Part shown: positions 23,721 to 35,965 of the stretch, one piece after another | Position numbering within the stretch: the stretch's first letter is position 1 | Layout of the letters: every line of letters begins with the position of its first letter | Assembly (NCBI GenBank): GCA_039881145.1 | Contig: JAYKKI010000008.1 | Location: 34,110,501 to 34,174,500, forward strand | DNA from: Druceiella hillmani | Taxonomy: Eukaryota; Arthropoda; Insecta; Lepidoptera; Hepialidae | DNA length: 64,000 nucleotides | Reading direction: 5' to 3' | Position numbers and translations under genes: made by a program | Notes under the pieces: generated by a model | Database searches by the model: none | Told to the model about the DNA's origin: nothing | Seen by the model: only the letters and a program-made list of their open reading frames with translations

Positions 23721-24029
23721 CGAATATGCAGATGGTATGGCTAAACATATATCAAGTTTCGTAGCGACTAATTTAGGTGCAGAGTAAGTAATTATTGTAA
23801 AAAAAATTATGATTTATTTTATATCAATAACTAATAAAATAAAACTGGACTTTGTATATTGTCACAAACAATTTACACAATAATAACACTCAATAAAACG
23901 TAACCTATTCTTTCTATGCGACACATAAATTTGGGGTACAATGAAAACATATGACATCCTGGGCAAACTAACAATTAGATAACTTCACTACAATTATCAT
24001 TAAAAAAATGTAATTGTTAGTTGTTAAAT

Positions 24030-24800
24030 TAAAGCTCATATTTACTCTTTAAAACTGATACTTAATAAATTGTAATGTACATTAATAATATTTTTAACAG
24101 AAAAATTAAATCAACTTCAAATAACTATCTAATAAGAAGAACACAGAAAATTATGAATAATTAAAACATGAGTACTTAGTTGGCACTTTTGCGATACAAT
24201 ACGTTTCCGAACAAATAACGCTTGCAAAGTGACTACTGCGATTTTTATAATTATAGTCAAGCCGATGCTCCCCTTTCTCCCTCGTGTACATGCACACCTA
24301 CTTACACACAGACGAGTACTACACTCATGACATTACATAAGTAACTTTACATCTACTTTTCATACGAAGTATTATTAATATAATCTATAGCAACACTTTT
24401 AACGGTTTACAGTATTATAAAACGTTATTAAATACAAGAGTAAAGTTTTCAAGGTATAATATTGCAATATTGTTTGTGAAAATTAATATACAACCACAGG
24501 GCGTAGTCCATCTGGTATTGGCCTTCATATATACACATGTTAGTTCTGTTCATATATACATGAAAGATTGCGATTTTAAATAATTCGTCATTTACTTTCA
24601 CATATTAATAATTTTCAAGTATATATTTAATGCTTAAATGGCTGTTTTCTACAGCAGTTACGGTCTTACTCACGCATTTATTGTAAGAACCAAGTATATT
24701 TTCAGTGGGCAAGGGAGGGCAGGCAGCTTTATAACAGAAACGGTTCTTAATACTTTCCCTCATTTTAGTATTGTCGGCGTAATTTACTGTGTTATTTATT
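24030..24800. repeat. Backbone blocks i-j-k, copy 2
   Basis: Block i at 24040-24440 matches 2731-3203, 45370 and 60270. Block j at about 24495 has 'gcgtagtccatct', compare 'gcgcagtctatct' (60437) and 'acgcagtccatct' (45510). Block k at about 24695-24790 has 'gggcaggcagctttataaca', compare 46955 and 60645. All in the same order and orientation. Confidence 0.75.
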
Positions 24801-24802
24801 CG

Positions 24803-24936
<134 letters not shown>

Positions 24937-25079
24937 CTGTTATTTCAATAACATAACTTAATTAAATCAATTTAAATGAATTTGATATGCGAATTGAATA
25001 TTTGATGATTTACAGTTGGAAACAATTATAAATAATATGGAAATTTTGCTAATTTGAACTTAAATCTATATTATATTTA

Positions 25080-25860
25080 CTACTGGAACATTTAATCCAA
25101 TAAACGTCTTTATTGAAGTGTCTGAGTACCTGAGGTTATTATATTAAAATAATTGAATTTATAGTTTTATTTGAAATTAGTGTTCATGACGTATAAATGT
25201 TTACATATTTTATTTTCAGTGTAAGTCATTCATGTGAGTTGCAATTTTAAGTATTGTCCACGTTAGAATTTTATTAATGTTATATATGTAATGGTATTAT
25301 TTCAGAACGATGTACTATATTAGAATGTACACTTAACTGTTGGTTTTATGTTAAATCAAGAGAAGAAATGTTTTTCCTCTTCGCAAATTTTTTAATAAAT
25401 TTTGATAAACGTAAAATACGGGTTGAAAACTAAACATTTTTCGTATGTTTATTCTTTTTTAAGGAAATAATCTTATTTCATGAACGAATCGCAGCCTAAT
25501 TACACTCTATGTACGTTGGACTGTGTTATCCAACAGCGAATTTTTAACTAGCATAGCATTTATTTTACAAATAATTTATTTCAATCAACTTATTACTAAA
25601 TATTGTCAAATATTAAAAATAACGAAAGAACCATTCCCTTAGAATTTTTAATTTGTGAAAATATTGTATTAAAATTCTTTGTGTATTTAAATTACATTTT
25701 TATTCAGAATTACGTTTGTCAACAAAAAACCGTTTTTGTAATAAAATATATTACAAAGAAATATTTATTTATTTGTTTCCGTTTAATTATTCTAATAAGT
25801 TATGGAAAAGTATAGCATCATTTTGAAAATTTCAAGGTATCTTCACTTGTTTTTAATAAT
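25080..25860. repeat. Backbone blocks o and r, copy 2
   Basis: Block o near 25090-25195 shares 'aatccaataaacgt' and 'ttgaattta.agtt' patterns with 61700 and 48010. Block r near 25730-25850 shares 'tatttatttgtttc...tattctaataagtt' and 'agcatc.tttttgaaa' with 48665-48730. The plus-strand frame at 25603-25815 overlaps block r and is not conserved in the 48.7-kb copy, so it is not called. Confidence 0.65.
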
Positions 25861-26029
25861 GAATATGAGTCTCAATAATGTCATTTCTTTAGATTTAGGT
25901 AAATAAAATGGTTTTAATTGCACTGCAAAATTGTGTGGTGATATTAACTTTTTTTTCTTCAATTTATCTTTTTTTATTAATGATTTTAGCGTTTAAAGTA
26001 ATTCTTTCTTTATCTGATTGATTTATTAT

Positions 26030-26195
26030 TGAGTATATCTGGCGTTAATTTTGTAGAAATTTATTTTAATTAAATTTTTCATAAAACTAAATAAAACTAC
26101 GTCATGTAATATTATTTCTACTTTATTTAAATTCTTTATCACGACCTAGGTTTCTTTGTACGACAACATCTTCAGGTGGGCAATTCGTAAAGATT
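26030..26195 (-). mobile_element. Hammerhead-bearing element, copy B (single arm)
   Basis: One arm only. It contains the terminal segment 'ggcgttaattttgtagaaat' at 26041, also found at 45632 and 56994, then the 'aaactacgt.atgtaatatta' part and the hammerhead segment. No second arm follows, so this is a truncated copy or an unpaired unit. Confidence 0.6.
26133..26193 (-). ncRNA. Hammerhead-like motif, copy B
   Basis: On the minus strand: CCAC, CTGAAGA (26175-26169), a T, a GTTGT...ACAAA hairpin with one terminal mismatch, GAAA, CCTAGGTC and GTGA. Stem I retains three of four pairs. The outer TCTTT/AAAGA pairing is preserved. The core and the GTC triplet are intact. Confidence 0.55.
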
Positions 26196-27416
26196 GACTC
26201 TTAGAAACTTAAAACAGCATTTAAATATTATATAAAACAATAGCGGAAACGGGGTTAGCTTGAGTTTTCCAAAGTTATACCATATACAAATATATTAATG
26301 AGGGTAATAAATTAATATATGAATAGGAGATCTGGAGAATAAATTCGTATTACATCATGAATTATGGTACATATTTCTTTCGATTTTGAATAAAATATTT
26401 AAAGTTTTTGACTTAGTTATAGCAGGATTTCTGTTTTAAATTAAAAACATTATTATTAATTTAATTTTTATGTAACGATCATCCATTCATTCTTTTATCA
26501 AACTGTATCTTAGCACTGATATACTAACCTAGTCCCTGTCCCAATGTAAAGTTTATTTATATTAAACAAACACAAATCAAAGTTATGTGATATTACTCAT
26601 TGAACTTATTTGTAAGAATGTAAGTATATATGTATGTGTGCATGTATATAGAAATTTACTATGTATATAGATATACTTGCATGTATTTGGGTTAATTAAA
26701 CGCTACAAATTTCTGTTCAGATTTCAATAAATAAATTTATATTAGTATTGAATTAATCAAGTGTGTGGCATTCCAGGTAACACAGTATATCATAAGTACT
26801 AAAAATGGTAAAACTTTTTTACAAAAATTTGAACCCACTTGGAATAACCACCGAATAAAAAGCGTACTGAAAAGCGTGAAATAATGAAAATAAGAGTACT
26901 TATATGGAATATTTAAGGCATAATATCGTATATTAAATAGTTATTATATTTAACTATGTTTATATAATGAATATTTAATATAAATATTATATATAGTATA
27001 TGATGATATTATGGGTCGTAAATGTTACTCATGGAGTAGTTGGTGTCTTTAAAATAACTATTTTGGCTTAATGCCATTTGTCCGGCTTGATGTCACTGCA
27101 GAAGCTCATAACAGAGCAGATTATACACACTATTGCTGTTTATGAATATGGAGGATAAGAACTATTTCCAATAGTTATAACCAGACCTAATTGAGCCTCA
27201 CATGCAAACTATTTAGAAAGTTATTGTTGCTGTGGACTTCAAACCTGTCCAATAAAACTTTTTATATTTAGACGTTATTTCGTACTTGTTCATATTTACA
27301 AAGCTTATATAATAAGGATGCTCTGTGGCTGAGTGATTATGTTCTGTGATTATTTAGAAAAAATTATGTGTTCTTTTAATTTCATGACATATAAAAACCC
27401 ACACTTTACGAATAAT

Positions 27417-27464
<48 letters not shown>

Positions 27465-28351
27465 TTTTTTTTTTAATAATTCAATAAACCATTTAGTTTA
27501 ATCGTTTACACAATCTTACTTACAGAAAAATTATTCTCCCTATACGTTAATTTTTCTATTTGAATTTCTTCATTTACATTTTCGTATGAATAATGAATAA
27601 TAAATATTTTTGGTTTCATTTAGTTTCTCTTCCCTTAATTCCATGAAGTTTTCATTTTCAATAAAGAGAATAACTGCAAAAATACGTCTGTGTGCTCAGT
27701 TGACGCTTTTTATACACAAATATGTTTTCTTTAATTTTTCATGGTAGAGGGAACATTTCATTTTGTTTTAAATAGACATAATATGAAACGATAGTTACAT
27801 TTTTGTCCGACTTTTCAAGATTAGGCATAGATTTTTCTCACTTTTATAGCATTTTAATAGCTTTCATCTTACTGGTAACGAATTTTGTTTGCAAGACAGG
27901 CTCGCTAGTAAAAATTCTTTCACAGCTTTTTTTATTCAGTTCTGATTTTGTTACTTAAAATATATAAATATATTAATGTAATCACTATAAGATCTTTCAG
28001 AAATCCTTAATTATTATTAAAGTTGAAAGTAAAATAAGTTGCTTTTATTCTGTCTTTATTAAAATTTACGTATTCCTCTCATCTTCGCTGCTTTCTTTTC
28101 GTATGTACATTATTTTATTTTACTGAGAGAAATACAATACAAAGAACTATTGCATATAAAATTCGTTTCAGCCTTCTGTTCTTCCTATATTTATTGTTTA
28201 TTTTCATCCTGCACTCTATCGTCCTTAAACTTTCACGATTTTACTTTTTATGTTTGCACGTGGGCCGGAAACTAACCTTGTTGTACAAAAGCGTCGGTGT
28301 GCCTATTAGTAATTATTCTGAACGACGTGATCGGTCGAGATCGTATTCACG

Positions 28352-28390
<39 letters not shown>

Positions 28391-29218
28391 GTAAAGATGA
28401 TAGTTTAGAGCTGCGATGGGACTCGACATTCTTATGTAAATGATTCGTATCCACAATATAGTGCCAAAAGAGAAAATAAAAAATTTTAACCTGACGAGTG
28501 GCGCTGTGTTTTAAGGGCAGAACGACATCTCCCGAACGCAATAAAACTAGGTCTTTTATATGTTATTTAAATAAAATGTTTTAGAAATAAAAAATATGGA
28601 CGATTGCAAATAGACCAGCGGCATTAACATTTAGCAATACTTAACATTTATTTAAGTAGCAATATCTTGATATTTATTGTAGTGATCTTAAAGTTTACAT
28701 AATACGGCATATAAATTTTCTAAAACACTCCCGCATTTGAATGTAAGGAATAATGTTGTAAAATAATGTCGATTTTTATTAAGTAATGTGTATCTTTTTA
28801 AATTTAAACTGTTTGATTAATAGAAAAGCTACGTAGTTAATTTAAGTTTAATATGATAAACTATATTACCTCTAGTATTGTAAAACTTATTGCCACTTTT
28901 TAAGTTCAGTTAGCAGCAAATAAAATAGTTAATTTCTTATTGAGAAGAAAAAAATTGGTAAAATGGGTTTTTGGTGATTTCTCCATTCTGCTCATAATTT
29001 CTTCTTTTTTTCTATCACTTTAAATTTCTCCAATGAAATAAATAACGTTCTTATGGTTTCATAAAAATTAAATTTGATTTATTACAAATCTTTACTTTAA
29101 TTTTGGGGATTAGCTGAGGTTCCATTCTATATTTTTAATTTTTGATGCAAAGTAATAACTTACAAAGTGACGTTAAATTTATATTCTTTATGATTTTTCA
29201 ACTATGGTTTGAAAAACT
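26196..29218. other. AT-rich stretch with two TA microsatellites
   Basis: (TA)n tracts lie at 27422-27456 and 28355-28386. A somewhat GC-richer part at 28250-28520 contains a plus-strand frame with an RRDRSRSYSR peptide that runs into the TA tract. I do not consider it a gene. Nothing else is recognised. Confidence 0.5.
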
Positions 29219-29479
29219 TGAAAAAAATGTAGGTATTGCAACTTAATGGAATGTTTCAAATTCATTTATTTCAGTTGATTTGAGTCAACAATTTCAGGAG
29301 ATATGGACAATCATGAGCTTATTTTGCGCGTGTTCTAATTGTCATTAGGTTTTTAGGTTTTTTTAAAGCAATGACTGAATGCCTAAATATTATAGTCCAT
29401 CACCATTTTTTTACAACGATACAGTTAATGATCTCATTTACATTTTTTATATCCTTTTTTATAGTTAATTTGATTTTCA

Positions 29480-29935
29480 TCGTTTGTAACATACAAGTAT
29501 CTTATATTCCCACGTTGATGTAACAATATTTTTGAATACGCCACTTTACTTGCGGACAGAGAGCCGGAAACAAAATGCACAAACGGGAATGGAGTTTCCA
29601 TTACTCCGGATGCATAAATCGCTACGGGCATGATTTTCCCGGCTTTACCGCGGGGTTCCTGGCGGTGTATAATAAGTGGCAGTTTTAATTAAACCTTAGT
29701 GCAGGTGGAAGTGCAATCAGGATGGAACGCCGGGTGTATGCGGCCAGTTGTGTCATTTTATTGTTTTTTGTATTTTTCCATTTTATGTTAACGGGCTTAA
29801 AGTCGTACTTGCTCTATAACTACTTTCATTTAAATTTTAAAACTTGGAGTATAAAGTGAAGTAGCAAAATATATTGCGTTTACATATCGTAATACGACAT
29901 ATGTTGGATCATGGAGTGGTACTGAATATTAGCTT
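29480..29935. repeat. Module M1, copy b
   Basis: The core at 29585-29755 is nearly identical to copy c in unit 3B and clearly similar to copies a and d. It includes 'ataataagtggcagttttaa', 'ttagtgcaggtggaagtgca' and 'aatggagtttccatt', a small inverted repeat. Confidence 0.85.
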
Positions 29936-30486
29936 AAAAGCTTTATACGATCTTTATATAAAACAAGTATAAGTGGCTTGCAACATATAACAATGTACGT
30001 AGATATTATTGTGTATTTAATACATGTAACTTGAATAAAATGATTACCACATAGAAAATACCCCTTCGACTCTTCGTAACTCTTCATATAAATGTAGTAA
30101 TGCTCCGCAAGGTTAAACATACCATAAATTGATTCCGTTTATGTTACACTTAATCAAGAATATTTAATGTGTTTCTGTATATTGAAAATCAGTAAGGGGT
30201 AAATATTTTTAATCTGTCTAAAAAGTTTTCGTTATAAACGTCAATTTAATTAATAACACATATACCTGTAAAGCAATATCTGCCCGAAATCCAATCTATA
30301 AAAAAAATATACATTTAAAAATTAGGAATTTTTTAAATAAAAGTTAGTTTGTGTTCGATATAAAGTGATACAATCAACAAACCACCATGTTAACAAGAAA
30401 ATCCTTTTCTATAGATCACATGGAAAATATTTCCCCAAGCTAATTAAAGCTCGCACTTAACTTTCACTCAGCATGATTTTAGCTGG

Positions 30487-30500
30487 TTAGGTTAGGTTAA
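30487..30500. repeat. Short (TTAGG)-type run
   Basis: 'ggttaggttaggtt' is two to three units of the insect-type telomeric motif. The equivalent place in unit 3B reads 'ggttaagcaataag', so the run arose or decayed after the duplication. Confidence 0.5.
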
Positions 30501-32949
30501 ACGATCTGTTTTTAGTGTAGGGTTCCAAATTAGAAAAGTGAAAATTTGTTATCTCAATGTAATGTTTACCCATACATCTGTCATAAACAACAGAAGTAAA
30601 AAAAATCTCTTCTATTTATCACAGTTTTTGTAATACTAAGGAAAATCTAGAAGAATAATGATATTTTCGTTGAAATAAGGAGCATTTATAAAATTTTTCG
30701 AGTACTAACATTCACTTACTGATGTGTAGAGTAATTCAGCATTGTATTTGTGAAGTGTGTACACATCTGCTTTTTCGTGTTTTGTAGGATTTACGTCCGA
30801 AACTGCTATACTCATATGTCATTCATTTTCTCTGATTCATGATTTGATCGAAAATGTTATCAGGTGTACAAAAAATATATATGTATTAAATATCATATTG
30901 TGCGAAAGTCAATAAGCGTATTGATTAGTGCTGTCAGCTTAATACTCTATACGTATGGACACATGCTTGTACATGGCGCTTATGTATTTATGTGGCAAAG
31001 TAAAGTGTTTCTTTACTTATTTTTTTCAGAAGTTTCTTTGCATTCAAGTCATGACTGATTTGCTTCACGAAAACTAATTTTCCGCGCGAGTGTAGTCAAT
31101 TAAAATAATTTAACCAATTTTCAATAATATTTTAAAACAACTTTTTCAAACTGAATTAGGATATTTTCCACACATAAATAGACAAAATTCTTTATGTTTC
31201 CATATTAATAAATTAGAAAAAAAATCTTTGAAATGAAAGAAATCGTCAATTACTCAATTCGTACTTCAAATGCCACTATAATCGCTATTTATTAAAAGTG
31301 TATTTGGTGATCTCGTTATGCTAAATTTTACATATCTAAGCTACCAATAAATATGAAGAACTCAAAATACAAGGAAATCATAAAATATTACTCAAATTTG
31401 TGCAGATTTTGGTTAAAATTATTTGCAATAATTCAAACAAAAAACAATTTTTATTGATTAAATTGGTTGGCGAGTTTAGGTATAATATAATAAATACAAA
31501 AGGGAAGAGATATATTTTTTATGATAGTCTTTGGCTATATAGTTACAGAAATATACATAAAACTGATGCAATTTTCTTTGCATTTTACAGGTTACAATTA
31601 CGGTGTGCAATTTAGATGACTCTCAATATCAATTATATAAGAAACATACAGTGAGATATTAAATAAAGCTATTTAACGAGAAACGATAAAGTATAAAAGA
31701 ACCTCATATATCGCATTCTTTATATATTTATCTTAAATAAATTAAAAAAATTACAAATTTAGTTCCATGAGATTTAAAGAGAATGTGGTGAATATTAGCC
31801 TTCGGTCAATGTAAAGATTAGGCTACATGATGGAAGAAAAAGTGAGAAAGGATTACAACTTGTTTTATTAAATATCGTACTTTTGAAGTAATTGAAGCAA
31901 GGAGAGATAGACAATTTGATTAATATTTAACCGGCATTTTATTAACTAAATAGAGTTAATTTGACACCAAAATACTTGAATTGATTTTTTCAGTAATTTT
32001 TCACATATTTTATTAATAAATTACTGACGACTTTATTTTATATGCAGCTTCAATTGCTATATGTAAGCACTCAACTAATTCCAATAATCCTTATCTGTTA
32101 TAGCGTTTATATTTTTAACATATCGTACCTTATTTTCAATTCTGTATACATTAATAGCAATATTTTTCTTTAATATGTTACAGTAATTTGAGTAAAAGCT
32201 ACAAAATATAGTGACATGTCATTTAAATGTGTCGCAACGTGGGATAGAAAGTACACAGGAATCGATGTAAACATTAGGTTCTTTGCATAGAATACGCATG
32301 AAATCTTTTTCTAACTGAATTAATAAAATTTCGGCTAAACAGAATGTAAATAATCTCAGGAGTCTTAGAAAAACTACATAAAACTACATTTTGTTCGAAT
32401 GTCAGAATCGTAAGTTTAATCAATCATCTCTGTTTAATTCGGTTTAGGGTAAAACATACCCATACAGATAAAGTTAAATAAATGTGTTGAGAAGGCGGCA
32501 CAATTTGTGATGGCATATTTTATAAAACCTGACCTTCTTTGAATTACACGTTTCATAATTAGGAAACGCTTTTTTCCCACTATCTAGGTTAAAAAGCATT
32601 TTAGTATGTTCCTGCTTAAAGCGCAATTTTTAGGTATATGCGTTGATTTCTTAGGTTAATTACTATTTCTAATTAAGAGGAATTTAATTTATTGGACCAA
32701 TTTTAATGAAATATTCATAATTTAAAATAATTTGCTAATTTTTAATAATTAATTACTAATTAAGATTTCGAGCTTTCATCCGGTTGTTAAGTTCATGCGA
32801 TTCTCGTTGAAACGATGACATACTAGAGTATAATAATATTATTCGTGGACGGAAAATTTTGTTTTAAAAGTGAGAAAAAATATATTTTCATGATTTTCGT
32901 AATTAAATTAAAGCCCATAATTTATTTTATTTTGAAGTGATTTTTGTCA

Positions 32950-33215
32950 ATTGAAAAGTATTTATCATGACACGAGGACGGTTTTTCCACTGGCTGTTCG
33001 TGGGACGATCCTACCGTTTAAGATAACCATAGTTATACGGCTACTTTGACGTCATCATCATCGTTAAAGGATTGAGCGGCAAATAATAATCACCGGATGC
33101 AAAGCCATGGTGCATGATTCAGTTATTTCTAGCCAGAAACAACTGAATTGTATAAACAGCATGTAGCCGAGCGTTGTTGTGAAACAGGTATTTCGCTATT
33201 GTTCTTTTTATGCCT
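32950..33215. repeat. Module M2, copy a
   Basis: A GC-richer island with 'catgacacgaggacggtttt', 'ggattgagcggcaaataata' and 'gccatggtgcatgattcag'. It is almost identical to 39745-39990 in unit 3B. An internal inverted pair, 'cagttatttct' and 'agaaacaactg', is seen. Function unknown. Confidence 0.75.
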
Positions 33216-34204
33216 TTCTTTGGATTACGTGACACAATTTTTTTAGTCACACAGTAGAAAGTTCCATCAACTATTTCTCCAAGAGGTTTAAAAAAGCAAT
33301 GTTCTCTTATTGTTCCTAAATATTAATAGACAAATTAGTTTCAACAGCCAAATCCATCTTTCTGGCTGATATTGTTGAAACTAATTGGGCTATTCCAAAT
33401 GACTCCATTCTAATGACAGCTGTTTCGACTCTCCCGGAGATTAGGAGATTACCATGTCCCAAGACTAGTGACAATTTTGCTTATAAATGCATTTTCTTCT
33501 TAGCAGTATCTAATTACAAATCATATTACACAGTCCAATCATAGTTATAATAATTTGTGGCATTGTTCTATGTAGAGGGTACAAAAAGACAGGCATTAAG
33601 AAACAATGAAGACTTTCGAAGTTACCTGAAAAGTATTTCAAGATATCGTCTTCGTATAAAAAAAAATTTACTAAAATATTTATTCGATGCTTTTTAAAAC
33701 CACTATGACACTCTCGAAATACGATGATACATTCCGTTGAGATTAATATATACAACATTTATACTCTAGTAAATGAATTATAATTAACTTGTTTTAATCT
33801 ATAGCATATAACTATTCGTATATGCCGTTATCAAGAATGATACATATAAAACAATGCCTTATTTACTTAAGGCTCTTGGCTACATTTGTTTTGAGGATTT
33901 TATAGGTTCAGCAACGTATTTTGCTTAAAATTTCATTACTATTGTGGCATAATAAAGCAGATAATATGTATAATTTAATTATATAAATGTATGCTCAACA
34001 ATATTTCATTTTTAATTATGTAAATTATTTTTTAAATTTTCTTAATAACGGAACTTCCTTATTGAATTAATTACGGCAACACGTCGACGTTAAGGTTTTT
34101 TCACATTAAGGTGTTTAAATAATTCACGATCAATTTTTTCCAATTATGCAGCCTTCTTGCAAGGGAGTACTAACTGCCCATCATAGGTTTCGCCCTAAAA
34201 TGCG

Positions 34205-34415
34205 CTTAAATATATCATTACAATGCACGAACTGAATTGAATAAACTGATGCTTAAATATCTCATTATAATGCACGAACTGGATTGAATAAACTGATGCA
34301 TAAATATCTCATTACAATGCATAAACTGAATTAAATAAACTGATACATAAATATCTCATTATAATGCACGAACTGAATTGAATACACCGATGCTTAAATA
34401 TCTCATTACCCCAGT
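34205..34415. repeat. 47-bp minisatellite, about 4.5 units
   Basis: Units start at 34205, 34252, 34299, 34346 and 34393, an exact 47-base period, each with 'aaatatctcatta..atgcac'. The equivalent place in unit 3B (about 40815-40925) has no such expansion, so the array grew in unit 3A or was lost in 3B. Confidence 0.95.
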
Positions 34416-35774
34416 AGCCGCCACGAACTGAAGTCGACTCATGAATCATGTTCATTAAAGTTTAATACCTGAAGGCTAATGATGAGTTAGAAAATTATTT
34501 TAATATTGATATATATGCTTATATATATCGATCTTAACGTTTTTATAATACCAATATATTAATAAGTATTTACAGGTCATATGAGATAAGGAGCGCCTTG
34601 ATCTAAATTAAATTTCGCAAAAAGTTATCGCGGAATCTCAATATTATACATTATGGACTCAGTTTTTGTCCACAATAGTGCTATTACCATACTAAAACTA
34701 TTAAGGTTGCGTTTGTATTCATTATAATAGCGATGAAATAAGACTTTGTCATTAATTAATTTAATGAGTTTCAATTTGTGCAGAGTTAGCTTACCATTTT
34801 TACTTTACAATTATTGCTATAAAAATTCTGTGAACTGAAAACCGATAATGCAAGCAGGAGTTAGAAATTTACCCCGGCCATAAATTGTTTCTTCTTTTTT
34901 TTAAATTACTATAGCCTAATAGTATCTGCTAGATCCATTATTCACCTAAAATGACATATATCGTGGCATATCGAGTAAAAGATAATTTAACTCTAGAAAA
35001 ATTGAAATGGACATATGAAAAACTTGATTTCAATAATTTTTGATACAAAATTATTAGTAATTTTCTGTTAGAACAAATTTTTAAAATTACCCAATTATTA
35101 CCAAGTTACTTAATTACTATCACAAAGTTATTATTACATTATTAAATAATCCAATTACTATTACTTAATTATTATTACATATCTACTAAGTTAGAAGTGC
35201 GATAATGACGCGGTCATTTCAAGGAGAATTTCGTTGACAGAAAGCTACTCAATAATTTTTCAGAATTAAACGTATCGTCAATAAATAAAATTCAAAAGAT
35301 ATACTCTCATAATCATAAAAAATATTTTTATTAAAATATGTAATGTTATTTATTTAATATTTTAAAAAACGTAATGGATCCTGGAATCAAATACAATACA
35401 TTATACAGTATAAAGTACAAAACCTGAAAAAAATATAGGTATTGCAACTTAATGAAATGTTTCAAATCCATTTATTTCGGTTAATTTGATTCAACAATTT
35501 CAGGAGATATAGACAACCGTGAGCTTATTTTGCGTGTGTTCTAATTCTAATTAGGTTTTTTTAAAGCAATGTCTGAATTCCTAAATATTATAGTCCATCA
35601 CCATTTTTTCACAACGATACAATTAATGATCCCATTTACGTTTTTTATATCCTATTTTTTTATAGTTAATTTGATTTTTATCATTTTTAACATACAAGTA
35701 CCTTATAACTCCACGTTGGTGTAACAATATTTTTGAAAATACGCCACTTTACTTACGTACCGAGAGCCGGAAAC

Positions 35775-35965
35775 AAAATGCACAAACGGGAATGGAGTTT
35801 CCATTACTTCGGATGCATAAATCGCTACAGGCATGATTTTCCGGCTTTACCGCGCGGCCCCTGGCGGTGTATAATAAGTTGCAGTTTTAATTAAACCTTA
35901 GTGCAGGTGGAAGTGCAATCAGGATGGAACGCCGGGTGTATGCGGCCAGTTGTGTCATTTTATTG
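35775..35965. repeat. Module M1, copy c
   Basis: Nearly identical to copy b, differing in a few bases in the GC-rich centre ('accgcgcggcccctggcggt' against 'accgcggggttcctggcggt'). Confidence 0.85.

Larger units (their letters stand above)
29219..35424. repeat. Younger tandem duplication, unit 3A
   Basis: About 6.2 kb that aligns along its whole length with the next 6.7 kb (35425-42110). Both units begin 'gaaaaaaat.taggtattgcaactt'. They share M1, M2, e and f in order, and all long stretches can be matched by eye with scattered substitutions. Differences include insertions of a few hundred bases in unit 3B (for example near 36870-37200 and 38055-38215). No frame stays open in both copies over a meaningful length, which argues against protein-coding content. 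Confidence 0.93.

Noticed and set aside
25603..25815. Plus-strand 70-codon frame
   Set aside because: It overlaps backbone block r, and its counterpart near 48600-48730 has a different frame; AT-rich composition explains it.
28194..28388. Frame with an RRDRSRSYSR peptide, like an RS-domain splicing factor
   Set aside because: Only about ten residues look RS-like, the frame runs directly into a TA microsatellite, and there are no adjacent RNA-binding domain or splice signals that I could support.
29434..29631. Minus-strand frame across module M1 copy b
   Set aside because: The frame is not preserved in copies a and d of the module, so M1 is treated as non-coding.
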